Positions 47,001 through 53,000 of a stretch of DNA of 64,000 nt are shown in pieces. The position numbers and the translations under genes are program-made. A model generated the notes under the pieces. That model was not told the origin of the DNA. It was given only the letters and a program-made list of their open reading frames with translations, and made no database searches. This stretch comes from Bacteroidales bacterium UBA3743 (GTDB taxonomy: Bacteria; Bacteroidota; Bacteroidia; Bacteroidales; Paludibacteraceae): assembly GCA_002371265.1 (NCBI GenBank), contig DFGT01000019.1, forward strand, positions 54,754 to 118,753, written 5' to 3'. How positions within the stretch are numbered: the first letter of the stretch is position 1; each line of letters opens with the position of its first letter.

Positions 47001-50000
47001 CTGGTAATATTAAGTGGGAAGCAAATACAACAAATGGTCCTGATTTGACATTCACTAATGAACAGGGAATTCTTAAGGTTACTGAGAATTCTCAGAATGT
47101 GACTGCAGACAAGAAATTCATCCAGAAACAATATGTTGGAGGTGTTTCAACTGATGTCGAGCTAACTTGTAGCCAGACGTTGAATTATAAGTATAATACT
47201 TATCCATTGCCTCTAATCAATGTTGTTGAGAATAAGGATAAATCTTCTCATTGTCCAGGAAACAGTGTTTACTTTGATGCTGAGGCTTTAACAGAAAACT
47301 TGAAGAATATCACATGGTCTGGAACAGGGGTGTTTGCATACCAGACTGCCGGTGATACAATTTCAAGCCAGCATGTATATGTCACAGTTCCTAAGGATGA
47401 GAACATTGATCCTAACAATATGTTCTTAGAGTTGTCTTACACAGTTTCAAATGATCGTTGTACTAATTCTGGTACTAAGAAGTTTGAAATTTATTCTACT
47501 CCAAAATTCTATTTGGAGGAGATCGAACCTATTGCTTCAAACCATGGTGATAACAAGACAGGTTTGACTGGTTCTATTAAATTCTGTGAGGGCAGCAAAG
47601 TTGTCCTTGAGGCTAGACCAGAAGAAACAGATGGTAGTCAGTTCACATGGAGAGGAGGCTCGGTAGAAACTGGAAATAAGACAGAGTATACTCAGCCAGG
47701 CACATATGAGGTTTCTGTTGTAAATGATAAGGGATGTAAGTCTAATATGATATTTACAATAGAAATGGAGTTGCTTCCTTCTCTAAGTATTGGTGTTAAG
47801 GGTGTTAATTCTAAGAACAATTACTGTTATGTAGATGGCAACTATAATGGCTTAGTTGTAGATGTGGCTACTTCTGACAATGCTTATTGTTATGTAAGTT
47901 TGGATGAACCTGATGTTCCGCCTTTTGATGATGCACATATGAAGACTGATGAAAAACAAGAAGGATGGAGACTAAAGAATAATCGTCTTGAAGGAACTGA
48001 GGAACACCCTGTAAATCCAGAGAAAGACTCATGGGTTTATGCATACGCTATGTCTAAGTCAGATTTGCATTGTGTAAACAAGAATCACAAATGGGTAGAG
48101 GTTCATAAGTCTCCAATTGTTTCAATCATTGGTGATAAGGTTGCATGTAGTGGTAATCCTTTGAATTTGGAAGCTACTTATAGTTCTCCAGAATATGCAG
48201 AAGATGTAAATTATTCATGGATTGGAGAGGCTATTTCAGGCATGTCTGGAAAGCAAATCTCTGCAGAGGGTATGAGTGCTGGATCTAAGACTGTTTCTGT
48301 AATTGTGACAGATGAAAACCAATGTCAGGGGCAGGCTACTGCAGAAGTTAAGGTCTTGAGCAGACCTACAATTGGCCTTTCTGTTGACGGAGGTGCTCCT
48401 AATCGTAAATTGAAAGAATTGAAGTTCTGTGACGGTGAGTCTAAGACTGTTGTCCCTCAATGTATGGGTTGTGATCCTGAATACCAAATGAATGATTTCA
48501 GTTGGGTATTTAATGAGGAAGACGTGGTTGACGCTAATGGAAATTACACTCAGAACGTCACAGTAAGCAAACGTGGTAATTATACAGTTTATGGTTCGTT
48601 AGTTGATCCAGAAGGCAATATGTTGTGTGAGACTTATGCAGGTTTCGTAGCTACACCAATTGACAAACCAACTATAAATGTGACTGGTAATACTACAATC
48701 TGTGCTAATGATAAGATTGTATTGGAGGGTGCGAATATTACTGATTATGTTTACACATGGAGTGGTAACACAGTTGTGGGATATGTTGGTAATAAGTTTG
48801 AATGTGATCCTTCTGCAAATGGTACAACTACGGTTTCTTTGTCGGTTACTGATAATAGTACTACATGTACTAATTCAACCACATTTGAGATCAACACAAT
48901 TTCTGCACCAAGTCCTAATGTGACAGTTCCTGAAATTGTTTGTGAGAATGGTTCTTCTGAATTTGTGATTAAGGATTACTTGAACGAAAACAATGATCCA
49001 AAGTACACAAATATTAAATGGACTGTTTGGAATAATGAGCAGACTGAGTCATTGCCTCAGACTGCTGAGGGAACTCCTAAGTTCAATCTACAAATGACAG
49101 ATCAGCCATTGACTGTACGTTTGGATTTAAAGTCAAGTGATATGCAGTACCCTTGTGCATCTACAATCGTTTATCCTGTAGAAGTACAGAAGCATCAGGC
49201 TCTTGAGTATCAGGGTGATCCTGTAGCTTGTCAGAATTCTGATGTCACTTTGGAGGTTTCAAAAGAAGGAACTAGTCATATCAAACCAGATGCTAATGTC
49301 TCTGGTCAGAGTAATCCATACACATGGTATTTGCCTGACGGTAGTGAGGTTAAGACTCCTACTAACCAGTACACATTCCATCCAGAGGCTTCTGGTAACT
49401 ACATGGTTGATGTGGAGAGCGGTGTCTGTGTAGATCGTCTACAGTTCCGTCTTGAGGTTAAGAGCGCTCCACAGGCTTATCCTTCATATGATAAGGCTGT
49501 ATGTAGCGGAGGAAGCACTACATTGAATGTGACTCCAAACAACGAGTCTGGAAATATGACTTATGTATGGAGCAATGTAGATCCTGATGATCCTACTAAG
49601 ACTGTCACTACTACAATCCCTACTTATACTGTTAATCCTCAGGGTGAGAAAACAGTTTACTCGGTTGTGATCACTAGTGACGCTACTAAGTGTAGTAGTG
49701 TTTATGAGATGCCAGTTGAGGTTCGTCCTGCACCTAGAATTTTGGTTGATAAGACTTTGGGTGAGCTTGAACCTTGTGCAAATTCTTATGGTGAAGCTGT
49801 AGCTGATGGAGCCGTGAAATATGAGTGGTTTGATATTTCAAAGGACCTAGACAAAAAAATGGGTCAGCTGATCGGTTATGGTACATCAAGAAAGATATAT
49901 GTTGGAAACGATCCTGTCACTGTTAAAGTGTTTGGTTATGATTCTATTGGATGTAAGAGTGATTCAATAATTGAAACATTGACACCTACTCCAGATCCAG

Positions 50001-53000
50001 AATTTAAGATTACAGTTAAGGGACAGGAAGGTCCGATCTGTGCTGGTCAGAGTGTGACATTGCTTGCTAACCCTACTGTATCAGGAACTCTTTACCAATA
50101 TAGTTGGTATGATCCGATCAGAGATTTGACTGTAGATGCTGCGGAACTTACTAATTATACTTTGGAGAAGACAACTCAGTTTGAGGTTACAGGAACAAGC
50201 GTCACAAAACATGGCACAGAGTGCTCCGTTAAGAAGGCTTATGTACAGGAGGTTGACCAATTGCCAGAGTTGACTATCTATGGTACACAGAATGTATGTG
50301 ATGGAACTGAATACACATTTACTGCTACTGGTGCTGAAACTTATGTATGGCAGCACAATGATCAGAATAATGAAGCTTCATTTACAACATCATTTAAGTA
50401 TGATGCAGGTTCTGTAGCTCCAGTTGTTGTGATTGGTTCGAACGGTAAGTGTTCTTCTGTACCGACTACATACTATGTAAATGTTCGTCGTTCTCCAAAC
50501 TTGACATTCACAGGTGATTCAGTGGTTTGTGGAAACAATCAGGCTACTATCACTGCTCACTCAACTGTACCTAATGTCACTTATTACTGGTCTACAGAAT
50601 CAATATCTGCTCAGACAATCAAACCTATAGTTCAGCCTGCTTACCAGGTGTTCCCTTGTACAGTGACTGACCCTTATGGTTGTACAACTACAGATTCATT
50701 CAAGGTAAATGTTGTGGCTGCTCCTAAGTTGCTTTTGAACGCAAGCTACTATGATTCTCCACTTTTGGGTGGAAATATCCCTTATGATTCTGCAAGCAGT
50801 AAGTTTAGAGTTCCATTCTGTGACGGTGATTCTATATCACTTCGTCTAACTGGTGCTTCTACATTTGATTGGGTGACATTATCTAATGATACATTGTCTA
50901 AGGAGGATGTTTACAAGATCCGTCCTAACGGTCCTATGACATTCACTGCTACTGGTTATTTGAGCGGATGTCAGACTCAGGTTGATTTTGTTCTTGATAT
51001 GAACCAGAAACCAACATTGTTCTTGTTGTCTGACACAGTCCCTTGTCGCGGTGAGGCTCAAGATATGGTTGTCGCTGCAAGTGGATATGGAACTTTGTTG
51101 TACAACTGGTCGATGAAGGAACATAACAATCGTGGATTTATTGAAAATGCAGACTCTCTACATAATGTTATCGCAGAGCGTCCAATTGAGGATTCTTTGA
51201 ATAATATTTATAGCGTCGCTGTTAAGATCCAAGAAACAGGATGTACAACAACTAAGGATTTCCATTTCGGATATGTGAAGAGTCCTGAGTTCCAGATCGA
51301 CGGTGAACGTGCTGCTTGTGTTGGAAATTCATTGTTGTTGAAGGCTGTTCCTGATAATCCAGACGACAAGTACAGCTATACTTGGACAAGTGCGGATGGC
51401 TTGATCAATAGAACCGGTGATTCGTTGTCATATACATTCCGTACTGAAGGACAGCAGTCTAAGATTAAGGTTTCTGCTTACGACGGTGGTTGTCGCGTCT
51501 TCCAGGATGTTGATCTTGTAGGTTGGGCAGCTCCAGGATTGAAGGCATTTGCTCTCGGTAAGGATGTTGAAGGTCAGGTTGTGGTTTGTGAAAATGTTCC
51601 ATTCAACATTAGTATAATGGATACGACTACAGCAATGATCAAGAACTGGTGGATGAAGGCTAATGATACTGTATCTAGAACTAGTGCATTGCATGTTGTA
51701 GCTACTGAGGCTGAAACTTATCTTGGTTATGCAAGAAACACTAACGGATGTGAGTCTGTTATCGCTGTTCCAGTTGTTGTAGAGTATGCTCCAATAGCTA
51801 CTAACAGAATGGGTGGAGATACAGCAAGCATCTGTAAACTTGATACTGCGGTATTCGACCTTCAGGCTGTAAATGTGGCAGAGTATACTTGGGATGATGC
51901 TGAACGTACAGTTGGAAATGTTTTGAAAGTTAGCCCTGCGGTGACTACAAGATATCTTGTTAATGTCAAGGGTACTAACGGTTGTGAACGTGGACAGTAT
52001 TTCACTGTTGCTGTTAACAATCTTCCAAGTGTTCAGTTCAACACTATCGGTGGAGTCAAGGGTGATAATGAGGCTGCTTGTCTTGGTAGTGACTATAAGG
52101 TAGTCGTTTCTCCTCGTTTGGAGGGTGATTACAGTTACATGTGGGATACTAAGTCTGGTCTTGACACATTGTTCTTGAGAGCTAATGATATGGATCCTGA
52201 GAAACATGTGGTTAATATCACAGATAGAGTTACTGGATGTAAGAGTAAGGATTCTATCACTATTCGTACTCAGGCTCTTCCTGAAATTACAGTTGGAGGT
52301 GTGACTGCGGTTTGTCGTGGTGAACATATGGTTCTTAATGCAGGAGGTGCTGCGAACTACTTCTGGATGCGTGGTACTGATACATTGTCTAAGTCGGCTA
52401 CATTGCAGATCGATGAGGTCACTTCTGCTGGTATCTATACTGCATACGGTGATGACAGAGGTTGTGTCGGTAAGACTGAAGTTCCTGTTACTGTTCGTGA
52501 AACTCCAAATGTTTACTTGAACTCAGCTTCATCTGGTGTCGTAAACGGCAATACAGTAAGCTTGTGTGATGGCACTAATAACCTTGAACTTGAGGTCGCA
52601 TCTTCGTTCGTCGGTGGTGTTGACAATTCAGATTTGAAGTACACTTGGATGAATCTAAGTCCTGAGGATAAGGCTGTCGACCAAACTTTGACAATTCCTT
52701 CTGTAACTCAGAATAAGGATTACATGGTTAAGGTTTCAAGAATCAGTGCTCCTGAGGCTTGTCCTGGTAACATTACGGTTTCTGTACGTGTGTTGAACAC
52801 TCCAAGAATCTATATCAAGGGTGATCGCAACGTCTGTGATAATGACTATGCAGAGTTGGTACCTTATGGTGACTTTGAGGATTCATTCGACAACTATGTA
52901 TGGAAGGATAATAAGGGTAATTCTTATGGTATGGAGGATACTTTGAAGGTTCTTGTGACTGACACTGTAACTTATATAGTAACTGGTTACAATACTCATA

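Noticed and set aside
51428..52327. A 299-codon open frame antisense to the giant gene
   Set aside because: It lies wholly inside a clearly real gene. Its translation is Ser/Thr/Asn-rich with no domain and looks like the shadow of the repeat codons.
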